22,235 bases of DNA from a virus, in the IMG/VR virus record IMGVR_UViG_3300008107_005969, positions 1 to 22,235 of that record; one strand, written 5' to 3'. The notes below the pieces were generated by a model. The model made no database searches, was not told the origin of the DNA, and was given only the letters and a program-made list of their open reading frames with translations. Shown here piece after piece: positions 14,953-22,235 of this stretch (within the stretch, counting starts at the first letter, position 1; the number at the start of each line of letters is the position of its first letter). The translations under genes were made by a program, and so were the position numbers.

Positions 14953-16923
14953 ATGGCCACATTAAATCGTACATTTAGCGTCAAGAACGGTATTGACGTT
15001 GCGAATACAATAATTGTCGATTCAAATCGAAATGTCTCCAATGTCGCAAATCTTAGTGCAAACACTGGTACGTTTAGTGGTAATGTAAACGTCTCTGGAA
15101 CGTTAATCACACAAAATATCATTCCAGCCGCAAATGTTACGTTTAATCTCGGTTCTCCTGAAGCAAGATTTAAAGATCTCTATTTGAGCGGAAGTACGCT
15201 CGACTTAAATGGCGTTGCATTGAGTGCAAATGGGGATGAACTCCGCGCCAATACGTTTAATGCTTCAGTTTCGTTCGTTAGTGCTGGTCTAAACGTACTT
15301 GATCAAGCAAATACAGCTCGCACTCAAGCCAATACTGCATACGGACAAGCGAATGTTGCGTATGGTCAAGCAAACACTGCAAGCGATCAAGCAAATACTG
15401 CTCGAGACCAATCAAATTCCGCATTTGCTCAAGCAAATGCTGCATATGTCCAAGCCAACGCTGCCAGCACCAGCTCAAATTCTTCTGCAAACACGGTTCG
15501 TGTTTCTGCGAATGGCGGTTCGACGCTTTCTGGAAAACAACTAAACTTTGTCAATACATCAACGGCTCTTATCTCTGTCACAGACGCAGTAGATGGTAAT
15601 GCAAACATCACGGTTAACGTTATCGGTGGTGGTGCAATCGGTCAAGCATATGACCAAGCAAATACTGCTCGCGATACTGCCAATGCCGCATATGCTCAAG
15701 CAAATACTGCTCGAAGCGATGCAAATGCAACATTTGCAAATATAAACACCACTTTCAGCACCACGAACACAACCTTTGGTACAACGAATACAACGTTCGG
15801 GACTGTTAACACTACCTTCGGAACAGTCAATACTGCTGTAACGGCTGCTCATAACCAAGCCAATGCTGCTTACGGTGCAGCAAACCTCAAGTTAAATTTA
15901 ACTGGTGGCACGGTTTCTGGCGATCTTACTGTTCAAGGTAACTTGTTCCTAACTGGTAATGCAACGTATATCAACGTTGCAACCTTGAAGGTCAATGACT
16001 CTATCATTCAGTTATCAACAAATTCAACCTCAGACGCAGTCGATATCGGTTTTGTTGGACACTACAGTGAAGATGGCGGTACGACGAATCTTCATGCTGG
16101 CTTTATTCGTCACGCATCAGATAATGTGTTCTATGCCTTTGATGGATATGGAACTGAACCAACTAACAACGTAATTGATCTTGCTTCTGCAAATCTTGCA
16201 ACAATACGAGCACACGTTAATGCTGCAACGTTGTTGATTAATGGTAGTCCTGCTGCAACACAAGCAAACCTAACTCTTGCACATAACCAAGCCAACGCCG
16301 CTTACGATCAGGCTAATGCTGCTCGTTCTGATGCGAATACAACCTTTGGTACAATTAATACCACATTCGGTACTGTAAACACGACATTCGGTACGACGAA
16401 TACTACATTCGGCACTGTTAATACAACGTTCGGAACAGTTAATACTGCCGTTACAGCCGCACATAACCAAGCCAATGCTGCCTATGATGCCGCAAATACT
16501 CGTGTATTGAAGTCTGGCGATACAATGACTGGTGCGCTAACAATCAATACATCTGGTATTGGTTTGAGCGTATCAAATGCGAACGTAAGATTCTCGTTAC
16601 AAGTTAATTCGTTAAATGTTACGACGAATACTGTAACAACCTCTTCATCTGGTCAAGTTGTGTTGGATAAATTCCCAACGACTCAACTTGCATCAGCCAA
16701 ATACTTCGTCCAAGCAAATAGTGCATCTGATTATCAAACGACAGAAATCGTTCTTGTTCAAGATGCAACAAATGTTTGGCTCACAGAATACGGTAGCATT
16801 CAAACTGGACCATCGCTTGGAACCTTTACAGCAGACATTAGCGGTGGTGATGTGAGATTGCTCTTTACAGCAGTAAATAATATTAACACAATTCGCTCAG
16901 TGAGATACGGCATTATCCCATAA
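14953..16923 (+). CDS. Tail-fibre protein with N-containing heptad repeats
   Basis: 656 aa. The N-terminus [23 protein letters not shown] is shared with the 16970 fibre. Then a NIIPAANVTFNLGSPEARFKDLY module; eight heptads of QANTAYx type (residues 118-173); an [21 protein letters not shown] module; a second heptad tract (235-311) that turns into TTNTTFG units; a GDLTVQGNLFLTGNATYIN...DIGFVGHYSEDGG domain typical of T4-like fibres (about 320-430); a third heptad tract (446-515); and a C-terminal AKYFVQANSASDY...TEYGSIQTG domain shared with the 14312 gene. The regular xxN(T/A)(A/T)(Y/F/R)x heptads suggest a trimeric rod. A late promoter and AGGAG precede ATG 14953. It is probably a long or side tail fibre. 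Confidence 0.78.
   Translation: MATLNRTFSVKNGIDVANTIIVDSNRNVSNVANLSANTGTFSGNVNVSGTLITQNIIPAANVTFNLGSPEARFKDLYLSGSTLDLNGVALSANGDELRANTFNASVSFVSAGLNVLDQANTARTQANTAYGQANVAYGQANTASDQANTARDQSNSAFAQANAAYVQANAASTSSNSSANTVRVSANGGSTLSGKQLNFVNTSTALISVTDAVDGNANITVNVIGGGAIGQAYDQANTARDTANAAYAQANTARSDANATFANINTTFSTTNTTFGTTNTTFGTVNTTFGTVNTAVTAAHNQANAAYGAANLKLNLTGGTVSGDLTVQGNLFLTGNATYINVATLKVNDSIIQLSTNSTSDAVDIGFVGHYSEDGGTTNLHAGFIRHASDNVFYAFDGYGTEPTNNVIDLASANLATIRAHVNAATLLINGSPAATQANLTLAHNQANAAYDQANAARSDANTTFGTINTTFGTVNTTFGTTNTTFGTVNTTFGTVNTAVTAAHNQANAAYDAANTRVLKSGDTMTGALTINTSGIGLSVSNANVRFSLQVNSLNVTTNTVTTSSSGQVVLDKFPTTQLASAKYFVQANSASDYQTTEIVLVQDATNVWLTEYGSIQTGPSLGTFTADISGGDVRLLFTAVNNINTIRSVRYGIIP
15304..15471 (+). 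repeat. First heptad tract: eight 21-bp in-frame units of QANTAYx type
   Basis: Eight consecutive units of 21 bases encode QANTART, QANTAYG, QANVAYG, QANTASD, QANTARD, QSNSAFA, QANAAYV and QANAAST. The amino acids repeat far better than the bases do, so the period is kept by selection on the protein. Confidence 0.85.
15655..15885 (+). repeat. Second heptad tract, changing from QANTAxx to TTNTTFG units
   Basis: Eleven 7-residue units, beginning [35 protein letters not shown], then TTNTTFG and TVNTTFG forms. Asn stays at the third place of the first nine units, down to TVNTAVT; the last two, AAHNQAN and AAYGAAN, keep the length but not that Asn. The last five units (15781-15885) are nearly repeated at 16393-16497. 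Confidence 0.85.
16288..16497 (+). repeat. Third heptad tract, protein-level copy of the second
   Basis: Ten 21-base units encoding QANAAYD, QANAARS, DANTTFG, TINTTFG, TVNTTFG, TTNTTFG, TVNTTFG, TVNTAVT and two Ala/Asn units. Comparing 16393-16497 with 15781-15885 codon by codon, 18 of 35 codons differ, 17 of them synonymous and one changing Gly to Asp. Confidence 0.85.
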
Positions 16924-16969
16924 TGCCTTAAAAAACTTGGCGTTGCTTCTTCAGGGATAGTGAACTGGG

Positions 16970-19900
16970 ATGACAACAGAAAATAGAACGTTCAGCGTTA
17001 AAAACGGACTGAGCGTCGCAAATACAATTGTTATCGATTCAAATCGAAATCTTTCCAATGTTAATTCAATAAACGTTGGTGGACATAATCTTTTTGCAAA
17101 TGTAAATTCAGCTGCCAACACCGTCAGAGTTTCGCAAAATAGTGGCTCTACTCTTTCTGGCAAACAATTAAACTTTGTAAACACAGCAAATGTAACGATT
17201 GCTATCACTGATTCAGGTGATGGTAATGCAAATATTGCAATTTATGCAGCAGCAGGTGGTGGTGGCGGCACTGGAACAGGTAATCCTGGTTCTACTCTTA
17301 ATGGATTTACTGGCACTGGTGCGTGTACAACTTTTGCATTATCCGTAACACCAACAAATATTGGACATACTCTTGTATTCGTTGATGGTGTTCTACAAAA
17401 AACAACAACAGACTATTCATTAAGTTCTGCTGATATCGTCTTTACAACTGCTCCAGTAAATGGCGCAGAAATCGAAGTTTACACTATTGGCGATTCAGGT
17501 CCACAAGGTCCGCAGGGTGCAGCTGGATCAACTGGTCCACAAGGTCCGCAAGGCGCAACAGGTGCAACTGGTCCACAAGGTCCATCTGGTCCATCTGGTC
17601 CTGCATCATCATTAGCTGCAAGTAATTATGTTATGCGTGCTGTCAAGAATGGCACTGCACAAACAGTCACTAGTGGATCTGATGTTGTTGTAACATTGAT
17701 TGATGATTTTGATCCGCAAGGTTGGTTTGCTTCTAATAAATTTCAACCAACAATTGCTGGTTACTATAATATTGATGCTTCAGTTTGGTGGGATGCTGGT
17801 TCTGTAACAAACAACCAAACAAATATTCAACTTAGAAAAAATGGCAACACTCAACTTGCTATTGATCAAGCGCAAATTGTTACTGGTGCTGGTTATGGGC
17901 AAACATTATCTACAATAGTATATTTCAACGGTAGCAGTGATTATATTGAACTTACTGCATTTACAGGAAATACAACATCTCAAAATATCAATGGAGCTGG
18001 TAGCGGTACATATATTGTTGCAAATTTAATTGCTTATGGTGAAACTGGTCCGCAAGGTCCTCAAGGACCACAGGGTCCACAAGGTCCGCAGGGTGCAACA
18101 GGCTCTACTGGTCCACAAGGTCCGCAGGGTCCACAAGGACCTCAAGGTCCACAAGGCACAGCAGGTTCAACTGGTCCACAAGGTCCACAAGGTGTTATCG
18201 GTCCGCAAGGTCCACAAGGTCCACAAGGTGTCAAGGGTGACACTGGTGAATTTGGTGGCGCAACGTTTGAGTATGTTTACCTAACAAACACAGCAAATAC
18301 TAATCCTGGTTCTGGAAATTTAAAATTTGATAATACCACGTTTAGTGGTGTGACAACGTTGTATATCAATGAATTGGATAGTAATGGCGCAAACGTCTAT
18401 AATTATCTACAAACAATTGATGATTCAACATCAACGATTAAAGGTACATTTAAAGTTGCGAATAGTGCAAATACTCTTGATTTTGCATATTTCAATATTA
18501 ATGGATCTCATACGCACGGATCAAATTATTTCTCCGTCCCATCTGCACACCTCAATGGTATAACAACATTACCAAATAGCACCAATGTAATTATTACATT
18601 CGTTCGAACTGGTGATAAAGGTGATGCGGGTCCACAAGGTCCACAAGGTGTTGCTGGTCCACAAGGTCCATCTGGTCCAACAGGAAATTCAATATTCGCC
18701 ACGCAAAATGGCGCTGGATCAATCACTGCAAATACAATTAATTTTGTTAACACTGCAACAGTTACAATTGCCACATCAAATAATAATGGTATTTTAAATG
18801 TAGAATTTACCAGTATTGGTGGTGGAAGCGGTGCAGCAAATGTTGCAATTAAAAATGAAGGCACGACATTAACAAATACCGTGACAAGTATTGATTTTGT
18901 TGGTGCTGGTGTTAATGCAACAGCAACTGGAAACAATGTCACAGTAACTATTACTGGTGGTGGTTCAGGCACAGGTAATCCTGGCGCAACTAGAGATTCA
19001 TTTACTGGAACTGGTGCGTGTACAACATTCACTCTTTCAGTAACACCAACGAATGAAAGTCATACTCTTGTATTTGTCGGAACAGTTCTTCAAGGAGATG
19101 CTGCTTATAACATCAGTGGATCAAACTTGGTATTCACAACTGCACCATCAAATGGTACAGAAATCGATGTATACACCATTGGAGATTCAGGTCCACAAGG
19201 ACCACAAGGACCACAAGGACCACAGGGAGCACAAGGTGTAACTGGATCAACAGGTCCACAGGGTCCACAAGGACCACAGGGTCCACAAGGTCCACAAGGT
19301 GCGCAAGGTTCTTCGGGTGACACAGGACCGCAAGGTCCACAAGGACCAGCTGGTTCTTCTGGATCAACAGGACCACAAGGACCACAGGGACCACAAGGTG
19401 TTGCTGGATCAACAGGTCCACAAGGTCCACAAGGTCCTACATTAACTGTAACTGCGAATGGCGGTTCAGTACTCACATCTGGCAATATTAATTTTGTCAA
19501 CACTTCTTCTGTAACTGTTAGTGTCTCAAATAACAATGGCGTAACTAACGTTGCCTTTACATCCACTGGCGGTGGTGGCGGTGGTGGGGCAAGCATCATT
19601 GTTCAAGATGAAGGAACAACTCTCACTACAAATGTAACGAGTTTCAATTTTGTCGGTGCTGGTGTAACTGCAACAAATTCAGGCGACAATGTTACGATTA
19701 CTATTTCTGGCAGTGGTGGCGGTGGTGGTCAAGCAGAACTTGCCATCTATGATGAAAATGTTTTAATTACAAATACTGTTACATCATTGAACTTTGTTGG
19801 CGCTGCGTTCCAAGCAAATTCAGTTGATGGCACTAATGTTACAATTAGTTTTGTAGAAACTGGTGCTGGTCTAGGTAATGCCAACTTAACAGTCGGAACA

Positions 19901-20170
19901 AGTGCTCCCGCCAATGCAAGAGCAAATCTAGATTTTTGGTGGAATAATGATAGTGGTAAATTAAAACTATATTATAATGATGGAACATCATCTCAGTGGG
20001 TTGACGCTTCTCCAGCAAATCCAGGTCCTCAAGGTCCTGCTGGTCCAACAGGTCCAGCCAACCCAGACGCATACAATCAAGCAAACGCTGCTTATGCTCA
20101 AGCAAATGCTGCTCGAGCAGCGGCAAACTCTAGTGGATTAATCCACCCATTTTTCTTAGTAGGAATGTAA
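16970..20170 (+). CDS. Large mosaic collagen-like tail-fibre protein with a C1q-like module
   Basis: 1066 aa, the largest gene here. Order: N-terminal [15 protein letters not shown] segment; [13 protein letters not shown] module; [10 protein letters not shown] module (17302-17505); collagen 1; a C1q/TNF-like jelly roll (17624-18040: YVMRAVKNG, then [36 protein letters not shown]); collagen 2; an [11 protein letters not shown] module shared with the 13135 fibre; collagen 3; NFVNT and DEGTTLTxxVTS modules; a second [10 protein letters not shown] module; collagen 4; further NFVNT and two DEGTTL-type modules; an [19 protein letters not shown] module; a last short collagen; QANAAYA heptads and [13 protein letters not shown]. 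It was built by repeated duplication of cassettes. The 46-base gap before it shows no clear promoter; the ribosome site (CTGGG) is weak. Confidence 0.78.
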   Translation: MTTENRTFSVKNGLSVANTIVIDSNRNLSNVNSINVGGHNLFANVNSAANTVRVSQNSGSTLSGKQLNFVNTANVTIAITDSGDGNANIAIYAAAGGGGGTGTGNPGSTLNGFTGTGACTTFALSVTPTNIGHTLVFVDGVLQKTTTDYSLSSADIVFTTAPVNGAEIEVYTIGDSGPQGPQGAAGSTGPQGPQGATGATGPQGPSGPSGPASSLAASNYVMRAVKNGTAQTVTSGSDVVVTLIDDFDPQGWFASNKFQPTIAGYYNIDASVWWDAGSVTNNQTNIQLRKNGNTQLAIDQAQIVTGAGYGQTLSTIVYFNGSSDYIELTAFTGNTTSQNINGAGSGTYIVANLIAYGETGPQGPQGPQGPQGPQGATGSTGPQGPQGPQGPQGPQGTAGSTGPQGPQGVIGPQGPQGPQGVKGDTGEFGGATFEYVYLTNTANTNPGSGNLKFDNTTFSGVTTLYINELDSNGANVYNYLQTIDDSTSTIKGTFKVANSANTLDFAYFNINGSHTHGSNYFSVPSAHLNGITTLPNSTNVIITFVRTGDKGDAGPQGPQGVAGPQGPSGPTGNSIFATQNGAGSITANTINFVNTATVTIATSNNNGILNVEFTSIGGGSGAANVAIKNEGTTLTNTVTSIDFVGAGVNATATGNNVTVTITGGGSGTGNPGATRDSFTGTGACTTFTLSVTPTNESHTLVFVGTVLQGDAAYNISGSNLVFTTAPSNGTEIDVYTIGDSGPQGPQGPQGPQGAQGVTGSTGPQGPQGPQGPQGPQGAQGSSGDTGPQGPQGPAGSSGSTGPQGPQGPQGVAGSTGPQGPQGPTLTVTANGGSVLTSGNINFVNTSSVTVSVSNNNGVTNVAFTSTGGGGGGGASIIVQDEGTTLTTNVTSFNFVGAGVTATNSGDNVTITISGSGGGGGQAELAIYDENVLITNTVTSLNFVGAAFQANSVDGTNVTISFVETGAGLGNANLTVGTSAPANARANLDFWWNNDSGKLKLYYNDGTSSQWVDASPANPGPQGPAGPTGPANPDAYNQANAAYAQANAARAAANSSGLIHPFFLVGM
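18046..18250 (+). repeat. Collagen-like Gly-Pro-Gln array (block 2 of the large fibre)
   Basis: About 22 uninterrupted Gly-x-y triplets, 15 of them GPQ. Codons alternate (GGT/CCA/CCG/CCT/CAA/CAG), but nine-base words recur many times, making this a likely place for short-read assembly or recombination to change copy number. Confidence 0.85.
19190..19440 (+). repeat. Collagen-like Gly-Pro-Gln array (block 4 of the large fibre)
   Basis: About 28 Gly-x-y triplets, mostly GPQ, broken into runs by [12 protein letters not shown] and GDT triplets. It is the longest collagen block in the window. The long antisense ORFs over it are composition shadows. Confidence 0.85.
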
Positions 20171-20173
20171 ATT

Positions 20174-20380
20174 ATGCCAACAATATACAAAGTTCTAGCG
20201 CAATCTGCACCGTCATCAACTTCTATTGCGAATGTGTACACAGTTCCTTCTTCAACGAATACAATTATTTCAACGTTGATGATTTGTAACAGAGCAACTG
20301 TCAATGCATCGTATAATATTGCAGTTGTTCCTGGTGGTGCTGCTCTTGGATTTACTTTATTCGGAACTGAATTATCATAA
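20174..20380 (+). CDS. Small tail/fibre-associated protein, central part missing
   Basis: 68 aa as written. The N-terminus MPTIYKVLAQSAPSSTS, then VYTVPSSTN, then MICNRATVNASYNIAVVPGGAAL, matches a small phage structural protein that from memory is about 110 aa. Its C-terminus there is a strand like FTLFGTELS, which is also present here. Between GGAAL and GFTLFG, about 40 residues of the usual sequence (the part with HYIAYD-like and LGITL-like strands) are absent, and the frame is kept. So this looks like an internally deleted copy, with the junction near 20347. TAGGAATG at the end of the large fibre gene serves as its ribosome site. It may be a cap or connector for the fibre. Confidence 0.65.
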   Translation: MPTIYKVLAQSAPSSTSIANVYTVPSSTNTIISTLMICNRATVNASYNIAVVPGGAALGFTLFGTELS

Positions 20381-20381
20381 G

Positions 20382-21389
20382 ATGACAAGAAAGGCGTTGA
20401 GTCAATTTAAGACAAGCACGAAAGTAGCAACTGCTGATAGAGTTACTGCTCGAAGCACGTCATCATTTACAATGGCTGTTGCGATTGCTGGTCAAGGTGG
20501 TAGTGTTTCTCGAATTTTTACAATATCTCCTTCATTTAGTGGAAAAACAACTTGGGATTTATCTGCTGATGGCGATTTAAATTTAAGTTCTGCAGCAAAT
20601 GGCACATGGACGATCACGCCTCAAACAACATTTATTGCAAATGTGGTAATGTGGGGTGGTGGAGGAGGAGCAGTATATAACCAATCTGGTGGCGGTGGTG
20701 GGTCATCAAATGGTAAAATATCATTTCAATCTGGCGTAGAATATGAATTCATCGTTGGAAGCAGTGGATTTGGTGGTGCGGGAAATCGCGATGCAGGAAG
20801 TGGCGCTGGCGGAACAGGAATTCAGTTTAAATCTAACACAACTGCAATTATGGTCGCAGGTGGCGGTGGTGGTGGATCAGGTCAACCAGCTCCAGGTGCT
20901 GGTGCTGCAGGTGGCGGTGGCGGCAGTAGTGGTCAAGATGGTATCAGTGGTGATCGCGGTTTCGGATTTACTACTGCTGGTCGTGGTGGCACTCAGTCCG
21001 CTGCAGGTGCTTCTGCTCCAGGTCCAAGAAGAACTGGTTCTGGCGGCTCAGGAAGAAATGGTGGCGGCGGAGGAACTGGAACACTACAATATGCTGGTGG
21101 TGTTGGATTTGGCACTGGCGGTATTGGTGCATTTAACTCTGGTGATGCTGGTTCTGGCGGCGGTGGTGGTGGTTACTTTGGTGGCGGTGAAGGTGGTGGT
21201 GACGCTGGTGGTTTCGGTGGTGGCGGTGGATCAGGATATATTAATCCTGCTGTTGTGACTGACGGAACAACAACACAAGCAAATTATTCAACTGCAGCAT
21301 CATCTGGTGATTCAAAACGTGGCACAGCAGGAGATTCGGGAAATGCAGGTAGAGGAGCAAACGGCGCGATATATATGTCAGCGGCTTAA
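20382..21389 (+). CDS. Glycine-rich protein, candidate fibre-tip adhesin
   Basis: 335 aa from ATG 20382, one base after the previous stop; the open frame extends further upstream but only over the preceding gene. Residues 1-80 are strand-rich (FTMAVAIAGQGGSVSRIFTISPSF, TWDLSADGDLNLSS). From about residue 86 (VMWGGGGG) to 300 the protein is dominated by runs of four to six glycines separated by short polar loops, with hallmark MVAGGGGGGSG, GRGGTQSAAG, GGGGGGYFGGGEGGG and FGGGGGSGY. Such domains occur in the Gly-rich family and in polyglycine-sandwich adhesins such as gp38 of some T4-like phages. Position at the end of the fibre block fits a receptor-binding tip. Without a search, the gp38 link is only a suggestion. 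Confidence 0.65.
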   Translation: MTRKALSQFKTSTKVATADRVTARSTSSFTMAVAIAGQGGSVSRIFTISPSFSGKTTWDLSADGDLNLSSAANGTWTITPQTTFIANVVMWGGGGGAVYNQSGGGGGSSNGKISFQSGVEYEFIVGSSGFGGAGNRDAGSGAGGTGIQFKSNTTAIMVAGGGGGGSGQPAPGAGAAGGGGGSSGQDGISGDRGFGFTTAGRGGTQSAAGASAPGPRRTGSGGSGRNGGGGGTGTLQYAGGVGFGTGGIGAFNSGDAGSGGGGGGYFGGGEGGGDAGGFGGGGGSGYINPAVVTDGTTTQANYSTAASSGDSKRGTAGDSGNAGRGANGAIYMSAA

Positions 21390-21403
21390 TTTATGGAGTT
21401 TTT

Positions 21404-21988
21404 ATGAGTGATGTATTTTGTAATGTTTTATTTCCGACTTTTATTGTTTATACGGATAAACCAGAAACGGTGAAACAAGAAACAGTTAATTTTGCTAAAA
21501 CAATTATTAATGAAAATGCGAACAGACCATTTCATAGCGATTGTTTAAGCACAGTTAAAACGATAGGCGATATATTAGAATATAAAGAATTTTCTGAGAT
21601 TAAAAAAGATATTATCTATTGTTTGGGTGCATATTGTAAACGAACGAAAGTTAAAAGTGCAAATTTAAGGTTTAGTGGATCTTGGTTAAATTTGTATAAT
21701 GAACACGGTTATCAAGATTTACATGCACATTCTGGGAGTATGATATCAGGAGTCTATTATTTAAAAAGTGACGGCGAAAAAGATTTAATTTTTCAATCTC
21801 CATATCATTTTTTCCAACCAGTAGAACCAGATTACGAGGAAATAGATTTAGAAAATTGTAGTAATGTTGATTATAATTCGAATGTTGGGAGATGCATTAT
21901 ATTCCCAAGTCATTTAATGCATAGAACATTACCTGCAAAATCAGAAAGAATTAGTTTAAGTTTTAATATTACACATGATTATCGATAA
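21404..21988 (+). CDS. 2-oxoglutarate/Fe(II)-dependent oxygenase, phage type
   Basis: 194 aa. Seen: GYQDLHAHSGSMISGVYYL (102-120) with H107 and H109 as candidate iron ligands, IIFPSHLMHRTLPA with H173 as the distal ligand, and R182 in ERISLSFN as the 2-oxoglutarate-binding Arg. The first ligand pair is H-x-H rather than H-x-D, as far as I recall normal for this phage-associated family of putative 2OG oxygenases. An IxGVYYL strand and a RISLSFN strand complete the double-stranded barrel. It follows the Gly-rich gene by 14 bases with GGAG before ATG 21404 and precedes another fibre gene. Its place among collagen-like fibre genes suggests hydroxylation of a fibre protein, but a host or nucleotide substrate is equally possible. 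Confidence 0.75.
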   Translation: MSDVFCNVLFPTFIVYTDKPETVKQETVNFAKTIINENANRPFHSDCLSTVKTIGDILEYKEFSEIKKDIIYCLGAYCKRTKVKSANLRFSGSWLNLYNEHGYQDLHAHSGSMISGVYYLKSDGEKDLIFQSPYHFFQPVEPDYEEIDLENCSNVDYNSNVGRCIIFPSHLMHRTLPAKSERISLSFNITHDYR

Positions 21989-21996
21989 AATAAATA
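21989..21996 (+). promoter_or_regulatory. Probable T4-type late promoter, one mismatch
   Basis: AATAAATA differs from the T4 late octamer TATAAATA only at the first base. It starts right after the oxygenase stop, 25 bases before ATG 22022, with TAGGAATAG between, the same arrangement as the exact octamer at 14924. Confidence 0.45.
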
Positions 21997-22021
21997 TCTA
22001 AAATAGGAATAGAAGTCTCTC

Positions 22022-22235
22022 ATGCCAATTAATTTTCCACCATCACCGAGTATTAACGATACATATCAGATTAATGGTCTGTTATATGTGTGGGATGGTG
22101 CATCTTGGGTAAGCGCAGGATCATTACCAGTTGGACTTCCTGGTTCTTATCGCGATCAATTTACTGGTACAGGTGCTTGCACCACATTTACATTAAGTAA
22201 TGAAGCAGTAAATGAAGACTCAACGATGGTATTCG
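22022..22235 (+). CDS. Tail-fibre protein, 3' end outside the window
   Basis: The frame is open from ATG 22022 to the right edge (71 codons). The start MPINFPPSPSINDTYQINGLLYVWDGASWVS follows the common phage-fibre N-terminal pattern of a short Pro-rich stretch and a WxxxSW strand. It is followed by [16 protein letters not shown], a third copy of the [10 protein letters not shown] module found twice in the 16970 fibre. It therefore belongs to the same mosaic fibre family. A late-promoter-like octamer and a TAGGAATAG ribosome site precede it. Confidence 0.7.
   Translation, partial: MPINFPPSPSINDTYQINGLLYVWDGASWVSAGSLPVGLPGSYRDQFTGTGACTTFTLSNEAVNEDSTMVF

Noticed and set aside
15304-16497. Regular 21-base periodicity that could suggest a CRISPR-like array
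   Set aside because: The units have no spacers, vary at synonymous sites and are in frame with a fibre protein.
18526-19599. Long antisense ORFs over the large fibre gene (168 and 164 aa on the - strand, rich in Pro, Gly, Cys and Val)
   Set aside because: They are mirror images of Gly-Pro-Gln repeats, lack ribosome sites and lie opposite a clear fibre gene.
20743-21258. 171-aa Val/Leu-rich ORF on the + strand inside the glycine-rich gene
   Set aside because: It is a +1 reading of GGT/GGC runs (giving Val, Leu and Ala); the glycine-rich frame has the recognisable domain and gene spacing.

Overview
The window looks like part of the late region of a T4-like (tailed, myovirus-type) bacteriophage, most likely one recovered from an aquatic environment. 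Every supportable gene is on the + strand. Genes abut or overlap by a few bases, an exact T4-type late promoter octamer (TATAAATA) precedes a tail-fibre gene, and many proteins match domain types I know from T4-like phages of marine and freshwater bacteria. I saw no tRNA, rRNA, CRISPR array, integrase or transposase. The host cannot be named from this sequence.

Layout. 1-274: end of an unrecognised gene. 285-3659: nucleotide-sugar genes in the order dTDP-glucose 4,6-dehydratase (rmlB), glucose-1-phosphate thymidylyltransferase (rmlA), an RfbH-type PLP/[2Fe-2S] 3-dehydrase, and an extended short-chain dehydrogenase. This order suggests synthesis of a dTDP-linked deoxy or 3,6-dideoxy sugar. 3694-7122: a ligase-like nucleotidyltransferase-fold protein, an NMNAT/cytidylyltransferase-like protein, remains of a P-loop kinase, and strings of small phage domains. 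7123-10937: a cupin, two lysine/glutamate-rich multi-domain proteins (480 and 417 aa) with a recurring KKEEVxxIxE motif, and two conserved small proteins. 10989-12738: a 58-aa gene, a small lipoprotein, a two-helix membrane protein and a GH19 + M15 endolysin, which together resemble a lysis cassette. 12749-22235: an Ig-like baseplate/tail protein, a series of mosaic tail-fibre proteins (collagen-like Gly-Pro-Gln, heptad fibres, a C1q-like module), a glycine-rich adhesin candidate, a 2OG-Fe(II) oxygenase, and the start of another fibre gene.

Two things stand out. First, at seven places a recognisable protein family is interrupted. A block that should be there is missing, often with a change of frame: the rmlB/rmlA junction, inside rmlA, inside rfbH, between the NMNAT-like gene and the kinase, near 6535, inside the endolysin M15 domain, and inside the small tail protein at 20174. 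The missing pieces look like roughly 100-300 bases each. Gaps closed wrongly during assembly of a mixed population explain this better than biology, but real decay is not excluded. Second, the Lys/Glu-rich proteins carry repeated (I/L/V)-x-E motifs, mostly followed by Ala, often lying between small domains, and three genes have T4 capsid-targeting-like N-termini. This resembles the substrate rule of the T4 prohead protease gp21 and suggests a set of capsid-internal polyproteins cut during head maturation. That is inference and can be tested by mass spectrometry of virions.
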